Source: Oscheius onirici (lineage: Eukaryota > Nematoda > Chromadorea > Rhabditida > Rhabditidae). Taken from it: DNA of 64,000 bases. Both the position numbers and the translations under genes were made by a program. The notes beneath the pieces were generated by a model that saw only the letters and a program-made list of their open reading frames with translations, was not told where the DNA came from and did no database searches. Positions 21,840 to 33,304 of this stretch are shown in pieces. Numbering within the stretch: position 1 is the stretch's first letter; the number at the start of each line of letters is the position of its first letter. The stretch is taken from positions 4,972,398 to 5,036,397 of the forward strand of contig OW051469.1 of NCBI GenBank assembly GCA_932521025.1, given 5' to 3'.

Positions 21840-22786
21840 TTATTTCGGAACGTTAAAGCTAAAAGTTGACTCTTCTCTTCCTAACTTTGACTTTTTTGAC
21901 GCAGAGACTGTAACACCTGGCTTTTCCGCCCAATGCAGTACGATTTCCTGGTCGCTCGGACAACTCGTTTTGAATATTTCCAGACCGTAGCCCTGCTCGA
22001 GGTATTTCCACAGAAATGTCAGATCCGATGGTATTTCCAGGTCTTTTATGGCCTGAAATTGCTGCTTTAACTGTGATTCGATTTGACTTACAAGAGCAGC
22101 TACTCGAATGGAATGCAGCCTTGGCAACATGAGACAATCCAAATAGGTTGGCTCGTCTCCAGTCAAAAATCTCGTCTCTTCAGTTTCCAAATGATCATTT
22201 ATTCGTTTCAATTCGCCAAGGAGAGTCTAAACAGAAGCCTTATTGAAGCATTGTTTGAAATTACCCTGGAATCTTTGTTCACGTCCTTTATGAAGAAGGC
22301 AAACTGTCGGAAAACGTCAGCGGTGGCGTTTTCTGCCGCCTCATTGATAGGAAATTTAGGACCGTATTTGTCCAATTCTTGAACAATATCGTCAATTTGG
22401 AAAAATCCCTCTTCATCTGGAGTGGACAGAGCTGGAGTGTGACGGAGACCGGCCTTTAAAGGAAGTTTGTTAACAGCACTAAGATCTTCAATAATTTCAT
22501 CGGATCAATTGAAACATCCAGTCACTTACATGAACAGGAGTTCCCCCATCAAGATCAATCACCAGATCAGCTGTTCCCTTCCAGCATGTTTCCCGTAATA
22601 CAAGCCTAGACTCACATTTTTGAACTCGACCGGTGGTCGAGTCTCATTGATAGTCATAACGTCGAATTTGAAACTGGGATCCGCTTGAGACTTCACGAGA
22701 ATTGTCATAAAAATGTGATGAGCCGAGGGGTCGCCGGCCATTCGACTCACATTGGAACCTGCTTTGAGCCAGAGAACGTGGGTCAT
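21840..22786 (-). CDS. CLIC/EXC-4-like protein (GST fold)
   Basis: Five exons (22616-22786, 22530-22577, 22265-22453, 22092-22226, 21840-22052), 756 nt, 251 aa. The C-terminal half is diagnostic of nematode CLICs: RINDHLETEETRFLTGDE, a LMLPRLHSIRVAAL block (CELMPRLQHIRVA in EXC-4), FLWKYLEQGY and SCPSDQEIVLHW. The N-terminal thioredoxin-like part starts LWLKAGSN and runs to RPPVEFKN. The usual CLIC redox motif (CPFCQ or CLFCQ) is replaced by DPSAHH, so the active cysteine is missing. CLICs exist as soluble and membrane forms; EXC-4 is needed for excretory canal tubulogenesis in C. elegans. The ATG follows CTCTTCAG directly, a good trans-splice site. The acceptor at 22577/22578 (GGAAG) is weak. 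Confidence 0.85.
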
Positions 22787-23653
22787 CTGAAGAGCAGAGA
22801 TTCGAACAATACAATTTCTAAAAGAGACGGAGAGAAATTGAAAGATAGACGTTCGGGAACATTGACAAAGGTTTATGCACAATGAGCAGCTGTTGCCCCT
22901 CTCCCACGCAGCCTTATCTCTGTAAAAAGAGGCGCAAATTAATCAGACCTTTTTCACGAGGATTATGAAAGAAAGAGACGGAGTGTAAGATAATATGGGG
23001 CGGAAGGGAAGAATGATGATTGAAATTAGCCCCGGTTGAGAGCAAAATAGCCATGGGAGGATCGATTAGAGGCGGGTCACCCGGGTTGCGAAAAAAAGAC
23101 ATCTTTCTGGTGCATTTGCGTGAAATGACGAGACTTTCAGAGTAAAGTAAGACAGAGAAACAGGGGCAAAAAAACAAGTGGATAGTGTCTACACAAGAGA
23201 AAGCTAACGCGATTAAATTCGATCATTGGCGACTACACAGAGGAATAGCTAGAAGTAAGAAAAAAACAAGACGCGTTTAGGCAATGAGAAACAGACACCA
23301 CGCATGATGGAAAAGAGCGCGCGAAAAAGTCATAGTCTAAACAAATGTGCAATACGCAGTAGGCTACTGGAACAGCTACCACGCACATAGGGAATAGGGA
23401 ATCTAAAGGGTAGAGCAACACCATTTACAATCAGAACACAGAGGAACTAGCTGAGTTCAAGCACCAGGGGAACACAAAACACAGAAGCATACAGGGCTTT
23501 GACGCCTGCAACGAAATAACTGAAAAGAAACCGACCTGTGGACAAGTAGAGTCTTCAAGTCATTCCCTTTCTTCCTTCGTTCATCCAGAGTATAAGCTGC
23601 CATAAACAGAATGGCGATCCTTCAATTCTCGATGAACTTTCCAATCTGCACAG
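22787..23653. other. Intergenic, no firm gene
   Basis: Upstream of the CLIC gene. No exon chain is supported. A first exon for the possible gene at 23654-24264 could lie near 23610-23650, but I could not link it by phase. Confidence 0.3.
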
Positions 23654-24264
23654 TTTTTTCGAGCATCTCTCGTCTTGGTTGAACTTCAAGATGGTGTCGT
23701 TCTGATATTCGATTTCCTGAAAGATGGAAAAAGCAAAACCTGGTAGGTCTACTTCTGTTTGTCGCTCAAAATCAAATACTTTGGGTGCTGTATCCGAGCA
23801 CTATCAGTCTTCCCTAGTGGTCCCGAGGGTTTGCAAGAACTCTACCAAACACCGCTGTGGATTCGAGGAGTACCCAAAGAACCGGGAAGACCGAGCATGA
23901 CACCATTTGAAAAATGGTTGCTAGCAAGTGGCGGATTCACGAGCTAGCCGTCATTTTTGCCTTCTCTTTTCCATTACAAAAAGTTAAAAAAACGGGTGAC
24001 GCTACAAGTATATTCGCTGTATCAAGTCTATATTCGTCAAGAGCGGCTCTTCGGACAGACCATGGCGGTGCTGTAAATTCCTCGGAGACGCTACAGTTGA
24101 CAATATCGAACTGCCTACTGACAACAAAGAAAAATACGCTGACCTTGGAAAAGTTGAAGAGACGACCATCCAGAGGGGCCGAACATCGGAGACTGAAGTC
24201 TCTCCAAGGGGTAAAAGTTGATAAGTCAATTACCAGTTTTTGTCAAGATTTTGACAAGATTTGA
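23654..24264 (+). CDS. Possible gene of unknown function, 5' end not found
   Basis: Four candidate exons (23654-23742, 23818-23923, 23984-24067, 24097-24264) join in consistent phases, 447 nt, ending in TGA. The peptide includes LVELQDGVVLIFDFLKDGK, GLQELYQTPLWIRGVPKEPG, LQVYSLYQVYIRQERLFGQT and a basic tail. I recognise no family. The intron after 23923 would use a GC donor (GCAAGT), as two firmer genes here do. No start codon is visible, so an upstream exon is needed. It could also be a chance chain: short open stretches with plausible splice sites are common at this base composition. Confidence 0.35.
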
Positions 24265-25359
24265 CAAGTCGAAATTTGAAGAAAAGCAAAAAGCTTACGA
24301 CACCCGGGATTCCCAAGCCGTCTCCGATCTAAGTACTAACCGAGCCCAACGTTGCTTGACTTGCCAGATCGAACGGGATGGCGTACTTTCAACCTGGTGT
24401 GGACATAAGCTAGTATTAAATTTTCGCACAGCGAGACTAACCGGATCCGGTTCGTCATGTTTCCATCCCTGAAAAAGTTTGCACAAGTTTGCCGTTTCTG
24501 GGATCTTTCAACCGACTCCTCCTCTCTTCCGTCACGGTATTCTAACAATCTCTGTTTCACAGCTGTCGTCTCCTAGAAACGGGTCATATTATCACGGGTG
24601 CATGTTGTTGTCTCTCGTCCCTCTTCTACGCTCTCCCTAAGCCAATTAGCTTTGATCAGCTGTCTGAACTTTTACTGGTATACTTTATTTAGGTGTTCCG
24701 GAGAAAATGGTAATAGATTGTATAGCTATATTTATTTAAAAAGTAGGACTGATACGATAGATAACAGCCAACCCAAGGTTTTACTGAAAATACCACCTTG
24801 TCTTCTTATAAATGAGGGAATTTCTTCTCCTCATTAAAAATCTCTCCGTTCGTATTTTTTTCCAGCGAATATTCTATTGTAATCAATCAAAATTTTTAAC
24901 GTCAACGCGCGCTAAAAGTTCACAACCCGAAAGATTCAAGAGGCCAAATAGCAACTGATCAGCTGTTCATTTTGCACGCTCCCTTATTCTCATTTCAATT
25001 AGCTTTTCTATCAAATATATTGCAAATTATATCCCTAACTGCCTTGTGACATTTTCTTTCGTTCTCACGTTCATGTTCTCAGTAAGCCAATTTTCACGGA
25101 AATTTCCCCCTTGTCCCAAGATAATTACCACGAAAATGAGGATGTGTTTTTTCAACGTTTGATCTATGAACAGAGCTGTTTGTGAAAGAGAGCAGATATG
25201 AAACAGCTCAGCTTTTCTTCTTCCTCATAATCCCCAAAGGGAGGTGGGAGAAAAGCGGGATGATTTCTTCCTCATGCTCGATGATGTGTCCTCTTTTTCA
25301 ATCTTACTTGGTTGTTCTACGAAGATTTGCTACAGGATTATGACAAGACTTTCAGAAAA
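24265..25359. other. Intergenic, no gene recognised
   Basis: About 1.1 kb, AT-rich toward its 3' half. No coding exon, RNA gene or repeat is supported. It should include the carbonic anhydrase promoter and possibly an upstream exon of that gene. Confidence 0.4.
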
Positions 25360-26299
25360 ATGTACCGTTTAATGTTCCGTGCCCATATCGACAATGCTGG
25401 CAAGAGACAGTCGCCAATAGATATCAAGACTGAGAAGTGCTGCTTTGACAAACAGAAATGCGATGTGGGTTTTGAAAAACAATAATACTCAGAAACTTTA
25501 AAATATTCAGGCCTGCCATCTCCAAATCGACTCTCATTCTGGCGACCTTTCTGTGATGACTCTTTCTCCATCATCTTGGAAAGCTCTAGTTCATGAGGAC
25601 TGTGAAACCAGTGAGTTTTCGCTGAAGAAAAGCACTACAATCAAATCATAGCAATGAGAGGGCCTCATCTGCCTGGAATATTTCGCCTGGTCCAATTCCA
25701 TGCCCATTGGGCAAATTCCTCAGATTGTGGCAGTGAGCACACGGTAAATGGGAAGCATTTTGGAGGAGAGGTAAGTCAATTCTGAAACCGTAATATCTTC
25801 TCACTTTCAGGTTCACTTTGTGTTCTGGAACACGCGTTACGGTACTTGTGAAGTGGCTGCTGCTCAACCGGACGGTCTAGCTGTTGTGGGAGTTTTTCTG
25901 GCTGAAGGAGAACAGAACGACTGCTTTCAAATAGTCGTTGATATGGTTGAAAAAGCCGCCAAAGGAGAAGATGCCGAGTTTCCTAGCGATTTTGACATTT
26001 CTCTTCTAATTCCCTTAGGTATGAATATCAGTTTACAAAACCCCATATTTTTGAGGGTCAGAATATTTTACCTATGAAGGTTCCTTGACTACTGCTCCTT
26101 ACTCGGAAACGGTCATTTGGACTGTTATGATGAAACCAATGACCATATCAAAGGAACAGGTAGTTTTTAAGAGCAATTCATCACTACCGCTTTTTAGTTT
26201 GACGTCTTCCGCCGTGTCTGTCCGAAAAACTATAGGGAGTGCCAGCCAATTTGCAACAGAAAGGTTTTTTCCTCTATGGAATTCAACGGAATATCCTAG
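25360..26299 (+). CDS. Alpha carbonic anhydrase
   Basis: Six exons (25360-25464, 25511-25610, 25652-25770, 25811-26018, 26080-26159, 26198-26299), 714 nt, 237 aa. It catalyses CO2 + H2O to bicarbonate and a proton. QSPIDI is near residue 14; QFHAHW supplies the first two zinc histidines, GSEHTVNGKHFGGE the conserved proton-relay region, and EVHFVFWN the third histidine. GSLTTAPYSETVIW near residue 180 matches the substrate-pocket strand. All zinc ligands are present, so it should be active. The start follows TTTCAGAAAA, a likely trans-splice site. The N-terminus is about 15-20 residues shorter than usual (no early tryptophan/HW region and no signal peptide), so either it is a short cytosolic form or an upstream exon is missed. 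Confidence 0.9.
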
Positions 26300-26518
26300 C
26301 TGCTGTTATTATGTAATTTTGCTTCCAGACCTATCTGTGATCATTTTTCATAGTATCAAGAAAGCTTTTGAAAAACAAGTTGTCCAGGGCTAAGTGAATT
26401 AGTTTTGTCCTTTTCAAAACAGTTAACAGTTTGCTGTTTGATCTCTCTCCAGATCAAATAATAGATGAGAGTAGTTTAAATACTTTGCACGAACCAAAAA
26501 GACAATCTGCAAGGTCTG

Positions 26519-26680
26519 AAAGTACAGAGACAGATCTCTGTCCCTCTGTCTCTCTGTCTCTCTCTGTCCTTCTGTCCCTCTGTCCCTCTCACTTTCTCTC
26601 TATCCTTTCGTCTCTCTGTCCCTCTGTCCCTCTGCCCCATTGTCTCTCTGTCCCTTTGTCCTTCTGTTCTCTGTTTTTAA
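26519..26680 (+). repeat. CTCTGTCC-type low-complexity tract
   Basis: An irregular tandem array of CTCTGTC/CTCTGTCC units on the plus strand, about 160 bp and strongly pyrimidine-biased, lies just downstream of the carbonic anhydrase gene. No coding role is seen. Confidence 0.75.
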
Positions 26681-29258
26681 TTTCTCGACACTTTTCTCTG
26701 TCCACCCTTGCATTCTGCAATGTACTCTGCCCTTCCCGGTTTTCTCGTATCCCTGTCCGTGCTCCTGTTCTCCCCTATCCCTGTCCTCTTGTTCACCCCG
26801 TTGGAGCTAAAGTTATAGTAGAAACCCCTTTTCCCGTATTCCTAACCCGCACTTGATTTTCTACTGTCTGGAAACCGTCCCCAGTAAAAAAAATCCAATT
26901 GCAAATTGACTTGTCTAAACTTGTTACACTAACTCCTTTCCCCTTAATTGTGCGCACAAATTGCTCCATTTTGATTGCCAATTAAAGCTTCCGACAGACA
27001 CACAGAGACCTGGGAGCAATTTAAAGTGGATATTTCACAGATTATTTGTTTAAGTAATAAGGTATCGATCTTTTTCCACGTAATGGATGAAGCCAGCTGC
27101 CAAAGATTACAAGCTTCTTCCTGTGCTGAAGGAATAAGTAACTTCCTGATAACCATTCTAACAATCCAAACAGTTCTTTATCAATCTGCATGTAGCTGCA
27201 GCACAAAGAAGCAGCACATATTTGAAGCATTCCTAAAATCGATTATAATCCCGGACTATTACCGTCATTTAAGGTGCCGATAAGAATCTAGATAAGATAT
27301 TTTCAGTGGAAAATATCTTGAAGAACTGTTTGGAAATGTTTAATGTTGAGAAAAGGTTATGTAAGACGGAAAGCTATTCATTGCTTTACTCGAATAGTGA
27401 TGACTGAGCTAATTACCAATCCAGAAATCATAGAAGTTAGCCTTACGTTTCACAAGTCGGGAACGACTAATTTAGGGAAAATACTGTCCAGTATTCATTA
27501 TTTGAAAGTTTATTTTTGTCCGAATCTTCTTATAGAAGGGTGTGTAGCACTTGCCTCTAATATAACTCGTTGTAGTCAACAATCCGCCGTGATCCATCTA
27601 GCACTGAGAAAATTATTTTTTGGTCAGACCTGTACAACAAAACCTACAACAACAAAAAAAAAGACCTGTACAACAAAACCTATAACATTCTGTACCACTA
27701 AAACACTACGCGCACGATTTTGCATACAATCAGGTTAAGGCAACCATTTTGCGGCAGTACAACCAGCATAAAATTATCCCTGAAGAGTGTTTGAAGAATG
27801 CGCCATATAGTGAAGTTCGAAAATTTTTATGTTCGCTATTTATGGCAGCAATTGGCCAGCCCGAATTTTAGCAACCTTTGAAGATGAGCGACAGCATTTT
27901 CAAAACCAACAGTTTCTGTGTGCCTTGTACAGTTTCTAATTCATTCTATGCCGTTTTTTGAATGTCGGATGCGTCTATCACAGAGCACACTGATAACACT
28001 CCCGTCTGCTATACATGTACGGTAAAAAAGATAAAAGTAACACACTATCATGCGCCCTCCTTAAAAGTTTATTGATGCTCTGCCTCCATTGTAATCCTTG
28101 CCACAAGAACCGTGCTTATCCAACATGGGTGTCATTTGACTCCAAATCATTTGACTGTGCGCAACTATTTTTCTTAATTTTAAATTGCGTTGATTTTGTT
28201 AAATTTTCTTTTGTGTTAATAGATTTTAATTGTTTGTAATGTTCGAGTTATTGCCAAACGATGTTCCAATGATTTTCGTTCCATTTCATAAGGTTCAGTA
28301 GTTTCAACATGACAAGGTACACTTGTGACTAAGCTGTTTTTGTTCACATTTGACTTATCAGATCAGGATACAGTAACCCAGATGTTACTTTTTTTGACAC
28401 TATGTATTATCTAACTGACCATTTTAGGAATGAAAAAAAAAGATTATTATAGTATGTTTGATCAGAATCTTCCTTTGCAGTCCCATAACAACTTTAGCTT
28501 TCACACTTGCTAGGCAAATATTTGGCTGCAATATAAACTGTTATCACGTACATTTATAACCAAATGTATTGTCATCTTCAGTCCTGGATCGGTGCTATAG
28601 CCCTTCTTACCTCTTACATCAGACGTGAGGACAGATATCAAGTATAAGTATGAATTTAAATAATTTCGTATTATTCGGATCATCCTCATTTGAGACATAT
28701 AATCAAACCCTCATTCGAACACCAATCACTCTTATTCTGTTTTCAGAAGGCACAGTAAGAAGATTCAAAAACCTTTGAAAGAAAAGATTAGAAGACTTTT
28801 AGCTAGCCACCCGGATTTTATCGAAAGTATGGCCAAGAGCTCAGACACAAACATTATAAACCACCACAAAACCTGTAAGTTAAATACTCCGTCTGAAATA
28901 ATAATAATAATTCAGGTATTTATTTGGAATTCTTCGATGAGTTTATCTGAGATGGCTCGATTCGTACGCAACTTATCAGGAGCTATGTTACGGTATGGTT
29001 TAACAAATTACTTTTCTATCTCGCTTCAGTCTATTTCGATAAGTTTTCTCTGTTTAAATGTTCAGAGTCTACTAAAGTACCCACGAACCAAAGAAGAAAC
29101 TTCGAATTCGTCTAATAATAACCGGCTGACTCATAGCGTCGTACGCAAAAATTTGCGTACGAAACAGCCTAATTTCTAACTATATAGAAATTGTTTCAAT
29201 TTATCGAATTTATTTGTATTATCGTTTTGTTTTTATTCTGCTATTAAAAAATTTTCAG
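26681..29258. other. Intergenic region, no firm gene
   Basis: AT-rich DNA. 27626-27686 holds a partial tandem duplication of about 36 bp (AGACCTGTACAACAAAACCT twice). Open plus-strand stretches at 27343-27738 and 28775-28880 are possible 5' exons of the zinc-finger gene at 29259, but I could not connect them by phase. A short palindrome CGTACGCAAA-AA-TTTGCGTACG lies near 29138-29160. Confidence 0.35.
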
Positions 29259-30053
29259 TCTCGATGAATGTGCCAAATGTACTGGAAAAGGCTCCTCTTT
29301 CCTGTCAAGTGAGTATTCAATAATACTAGAGTTGTTCTTCGAAGACCTCATACTTTTCAACATTAATTTCAGCCTTCAGACAAACAGAAACCGAAACAAT
29401 GAATGTTTTAGTGCTGTGGTAATCAGTGCACTGTAGTGAAGCCGTTTTTCCTCATCGTTAATCACTTCTGTGATAATTGCGCTGTCCGAGAGCTTCACAT
29501 CGTTAGAAGAACAAGACCTATGGAACAAGGTATAAAACTATCGGCTTTTCATTGCTTGTTCTTGACGTTTCAGATCACTACGTACCAAAGAAACGCTGCG
29601 AGGTGAGGCCTTTTTCTTTATTTGAACAATCGAAATTAATAGAGACGTCCAAACTGTTTTCAACTTTTGCCTTCAACTCTGTTTCAGCTATTCACCCTCT
29701 GGTGTTATCCTAGTGTCTGTATTCGTAATTTTCTGCTCTTCTGCACCCTTCACAATCGCCATATTTTCCCCTGTCTTTCACACCGGCTCATACTGTGTAA
29801 ACTTTCAATGTTTTCGATTTTTAAGGCGCATTCCAGAATTGTGGCAACACGTCGTCCTGCTACTTCCTCCCTTGCTGTCGTACTCTTCTCTGCTTCCACT
29901 GTATGACTCAGTACATCATACCCATGTCTCCCCCTATGAAGCAGTGTCGAATTTGCAAGGTTCGCTACGACGGCAACGGTAAGAAAGATTATTTAGTTCT
30001 GGAAACCGTTAGTTTTAGATCTGGCACGGTGCACTGGATACCTCACTCTCTGA
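29259..30053 (+). CDS. Cysteine/histidine-rich zinc-finger (RING-like) protein, 5' incomplete
   Basis: Six exons in phase (29259-29308, 29412-29529, 29574-29602, 29688-29796, 29826-29978, 30019-30053), stop at 30051-30053. Two similar metal-binding modules are visible. The first has CQCCGNQC, then HFCDNCAV about 18 residues on. The second has CGNTSSCYFLPCCRTLLCFHC, then QCRICKVRYDG. The second looks like a RING or RING-like finger with CxxC and HC pairs, suggesting an E3 ligase-like or protein-binding role; this is inference. The start codon was not found and is likely in exons upstream of 29259. No family is recognised by name. Confidence 0.55.
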
Positions 30054-30257
30054 AACCTACCTCAACTATGTGCAAGATATAATAATACGAGTCGTCTTTG
30101 TAATTATACACCATTCAATTGATGAACGAGGTAGTTGGAATCTAATAAAAAATGTTTCAGTTTGAGGCACTCTTTTATTTTCACGAGAATGCTCGTAAGC
30201 TTATTGTTTTCCGACAAAAATCTACTTTATTTCACGAGTTACAAGGAATATTCCTGT

Positions 30258-31140
30258 CTAATATAGAGTTTCCGGACGTTCCTGAAGCCACTTCTTCAAA
30301 GCTGGAATAGCGTAGACCTTCTTCATGTGAGCTTCGAGCTAAATTTTTCTTTTTTTCGTTTTTACAGAAAACGATTAGTAACCTCCGGATAGTTGGAGAC
30401 AACATCAGGGGCTAAAGTAGAGAAAGTGAACGTCCAGTCGGCTAGCATCAGATCGGTGTAGGTCAGCTCAAATCCGGCGACAAAGCCTTGAAGTTAAAAC
30501 ATTCACTGATAAAAATGTCCTATACCAGTACTGCTCTTCTTCAAGTAGTCTACCATGTACTTGGCGAATTTCTCAACGGCAGGAATGAAATTTTCGGCTC
30601 GAAGTTTGGCCTTCTCTTCGTCAGTTCCATTTCCATAAGGAGGATTGATGGCCCTGAATGGCTTCCACTCCCAGAAGAAGTCGGTGAACTGCTCGGAAAT
30701 TGCGTCGGCCAAGGCTACTTCGTAGTCGGACTTGCCAGCGAGACCTGTAAATTATGTGTTTCTGGAACAGGTACAGCAGATGTAAACATTTTGAAATTCA
30801 AGCACAAAACTAAAACTAACTGACCGACTTTCCTTGCCATGTATCTGCAGATGGCCAGCGATTGCGGGATGAGTTGTCCGTCAACGCTAAGGACTGGAAT
30901 CTTTCCAAGAACGGTGGCTGAAAATTGTTTTCTTCGTCTTTCAAAATTTAAAAAGTTACTGTCAGTGTGATTAGTGTGCAACTCTTCCAGGGATTGGATT
31001 CGAATGTCTTCAAAGGGGATGTTGGCCATGTGGAACATCTGAAAGTGATCGTTTAACGTAGGAAATTGACAAAAGCAAACCATTCTAGTCGGCTCTGCCA
31101 ATCCTCGGAAGAAGAAATAATAGAGCTTGTACTCGACCAT
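30258..31140 (-). CDS. Sigma-class glutathione S-transferase
   Basis: Six exons (31081-31140, 30960-31038, 30825-30917, 30526-30744, 30383-30486, 30258-30338), 636 nt, 211 aa, exactly the family size. The N-terminal thioredoxin domain starts MVEYKLYYFFFRGLAEPTRM with the catalytic tyrosine at residue 7 or 8. GKIPVLSVDGQLIPQSLAICRYMARK carries the cis-proline and the QS glutathione contact. The alpha-helical C-terminal domain has FTDFFWEWKPFRAINP and FELTYTDLMLADW. Sigma GSTs conjugate glutathione to electrophiles and lipid peroxides and can act as prostaglandin D synthases; nematodes have many. It is cytosolic. It lies tail-to-tail with the zinc-finger gene (about 200 nt apart). Confidence 0.95.
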
Positions 31141-31643
31141 TCTAAAAATCTTTTGATGTTTGTATGGAGGAGATTTTGGCGCTCTGTGCTGCGGAAAGCA
31201 GGATGACATCGAAATATGAGGGGATTTTCAACGCATGTTGGCAGGTAAGCCAACTCGTTTCGGATAATAATGACAGAGACAAAAATTGTGGTGATTTGCT
31301 GGCTCGCGGAAAAGACACAACTGATTAGGGGAGCGAGGTTGACCGTGACCTTTGCCCGTGTTGGAGTGCAAGCGCAAGACAAACAATTAGTGACCATTTA
31401 CAAAAACTGGTTCCTCGGAAATGCTGACAACTGTGCGCATGTACTCAATTGTCAGCATTTTGAGTTTTTTTTTAATACGTCTTTCATCGAAATGCACTAA
31501 AAATGCTCCACCTTTGTCAAAGACCGCAGTAAAGTATCTTTTTATTCAAAAATGATGCGTAAATGTTCTCTGTGTACGTCCTTTTTCTCGCAGGACAGGA
31601 GTAGTGTGAGAGCCGTGTGGCGATATTCCGGTTGTTCGGGGAA
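31141..31643. other. Intergenic, no gene recognised
   Basis: Promoter side of the GST gene and 3' side of the next receptor. I see no exon or repeat. Confidence 0.4.
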
Positions 31644-32869
31644 CTATTCTCCTAAACTTTTCAGTAATTGTAGAAAACTTGTTCGATACCTTAACCCTAG
31701 TAGGCGAAACAACTGTTTTCTCACATCTTCTTTTATAGCAAGATGGACGCCAGTGCTGACGACAGACAGTAATCTAAAGTTGTTTTTTTGGTTGGAATAA
31801 AAAAAGCGAAGTACCCAGGAAGAGCATAAGTGATGGAAATGAACATGTCGCTGAAATTGGCCAGATTCCATTTGAGCATAAGGTTCACGATTGAAGGAAC
31901 TGCTACGAGGACTGTAGAAAATGAAGCCTGGACAACGCAGCTGAAGAGCCGAGCATTCAACTTGTTTCCATTTACATTCTAAAAAATGAAGTCTATATAA
32001 TTTAAAAGGTTTTATCTGACGACCCGGATTAACTAAGTTCAAAAACTAACCGTGTAAACTCTCCAAACAGTCATTAATAAACCCGCGGCGCAGCACCAAG
32101 TTAGAACCAGGAAACTAAAGTGGAAAGTGGAGTACCTGAACAAAATATTCCGATCTTTGTTTTAAAATTAATATCCCAACCACTTGGCGGTGCTTGTGAT
32201 AATCCCGCAGTGCTGAGTTCGAACAGGGGTGGAACCTTCGAGACAGGCGGAAACAGCTGCGATAAACAGAGAAATCTGAAAAACTCTTTTGTTTGGATGT
32301 AAGGTAAATCCGTACTAAAGCGAGGCAAGGAATACATGCGACAAAAATCCATTTCCTTTCCGTCAAAAACCATTTTTTGAAGGAGAAAAGAAACAATACG
32401 GCCATGATTCTCTCTCCGGCTATGACCAGGATAGTCAGGGCTGGCAGTTCCATTCCGAGAATGAGACTCTGAGGCCAGTAGTGCTAGAAATGCTATGTAA
32501 ACATATAAAAGAATAGGAACCTGGAAAAAGCATTCGTAGACGGTCAACTGATCCTCCAACTGATGACGACGGTATTGGATTCCTCGACCGAGACCGGTTA
32601 AGAAATAGGCTATCGCTGAATTTTTTTCAGAAAAATATCTCTCGTAACGTACCATTTACCAGCTCTCCGCAATCCAAGACTATTAAGAATAAATGTCTTT
32701 TTCGCAAATCTTTGCACGATAACAATGCTGTTAGGTTCAAAATATTGCATAACGCTGATACAGTTCCTAAAAAGTTACTTCAAGTTCGAAAAATGACAAA
32801 GTTACCTATACACAAGTAGAGATAACACATAAATGGTGTTCCTACTGGATCTACCGTGAAGTCGGTCAT
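31644..32869 (-). CDS. SRSX-like 7TM GPCR
   Basis: Eight exons (32806-32869, 32653-32766, 32521-32615, 32316-32468, 32184-32275, 32051-32135, 31815-31978, 31644-31773), 897 nt, 298 aa, all phases agreeing. TM1 contains ALCNILNLTALL and the following loop SCKDLRKRHLF matches the nematode SRSX/rhodopsin pattern of N-L then charged loop. TM3 ends with AGERIMAV (DRY position as GERI). TM7 leads into AIKEDVRKQLFRLLG, the usual helix-8 region. The expected role is peptide or chemosensory signalling at the plasma membrane; the ligand is unknown. The SRSX call rests on pattern only. Confidence 0.72.
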
Positions 32870-33304
32870 TTGGAGAGAATATTTTCTGGAAGTTGTTTAA
32901 AGTTTGTCTGACAAGTAAAGTTGAGAAAGCGAACGTGTACCAGTACAAGAGATTTGTTCTCAGCTCTGGGAATGTTTAGATTATTAGGTCGTATGAATCA
33001 ACCTTGAATTTTTCGAAAGCATAATCTTTAGTCTGGTCTCTTCGAACAATATCCTGATTGGCATCAATGTAACAATGGTCTTATAAGAAGCAAAAGTAGA
33101 AGATCCAGATATTCCATGGAATCTCTGAAAAGATACTATTTTCCAAGTTTTCCAATGATCTCAATGATGTTTTGTCGCCTCCATCCAAAGAAGTTTTAGC
33201 AGTTTTCGTGGCAGTTTAACAGCTTAACCCCGACCCAGTTACCTATACCTACTGATAGCTTTTACTGCTATCCGACGCCTCGTCTCTCCTTACCACAAAG
33301 CCAA
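32870..33304. other. Divergent spacer, no gene recognised
   Basis: 435 nt between the divergent receptor and tyrosinase genes; it should hold both promoters. Nothing coding is supported. Confidence 0.4.

Noticed and set aside
26431..26856. 141-codon frame across the CTCTGTC tract
   Set aside because: It is the translation of a low-complexity repeat (Ser/Leu/Cys/Pro) with no coding signal.
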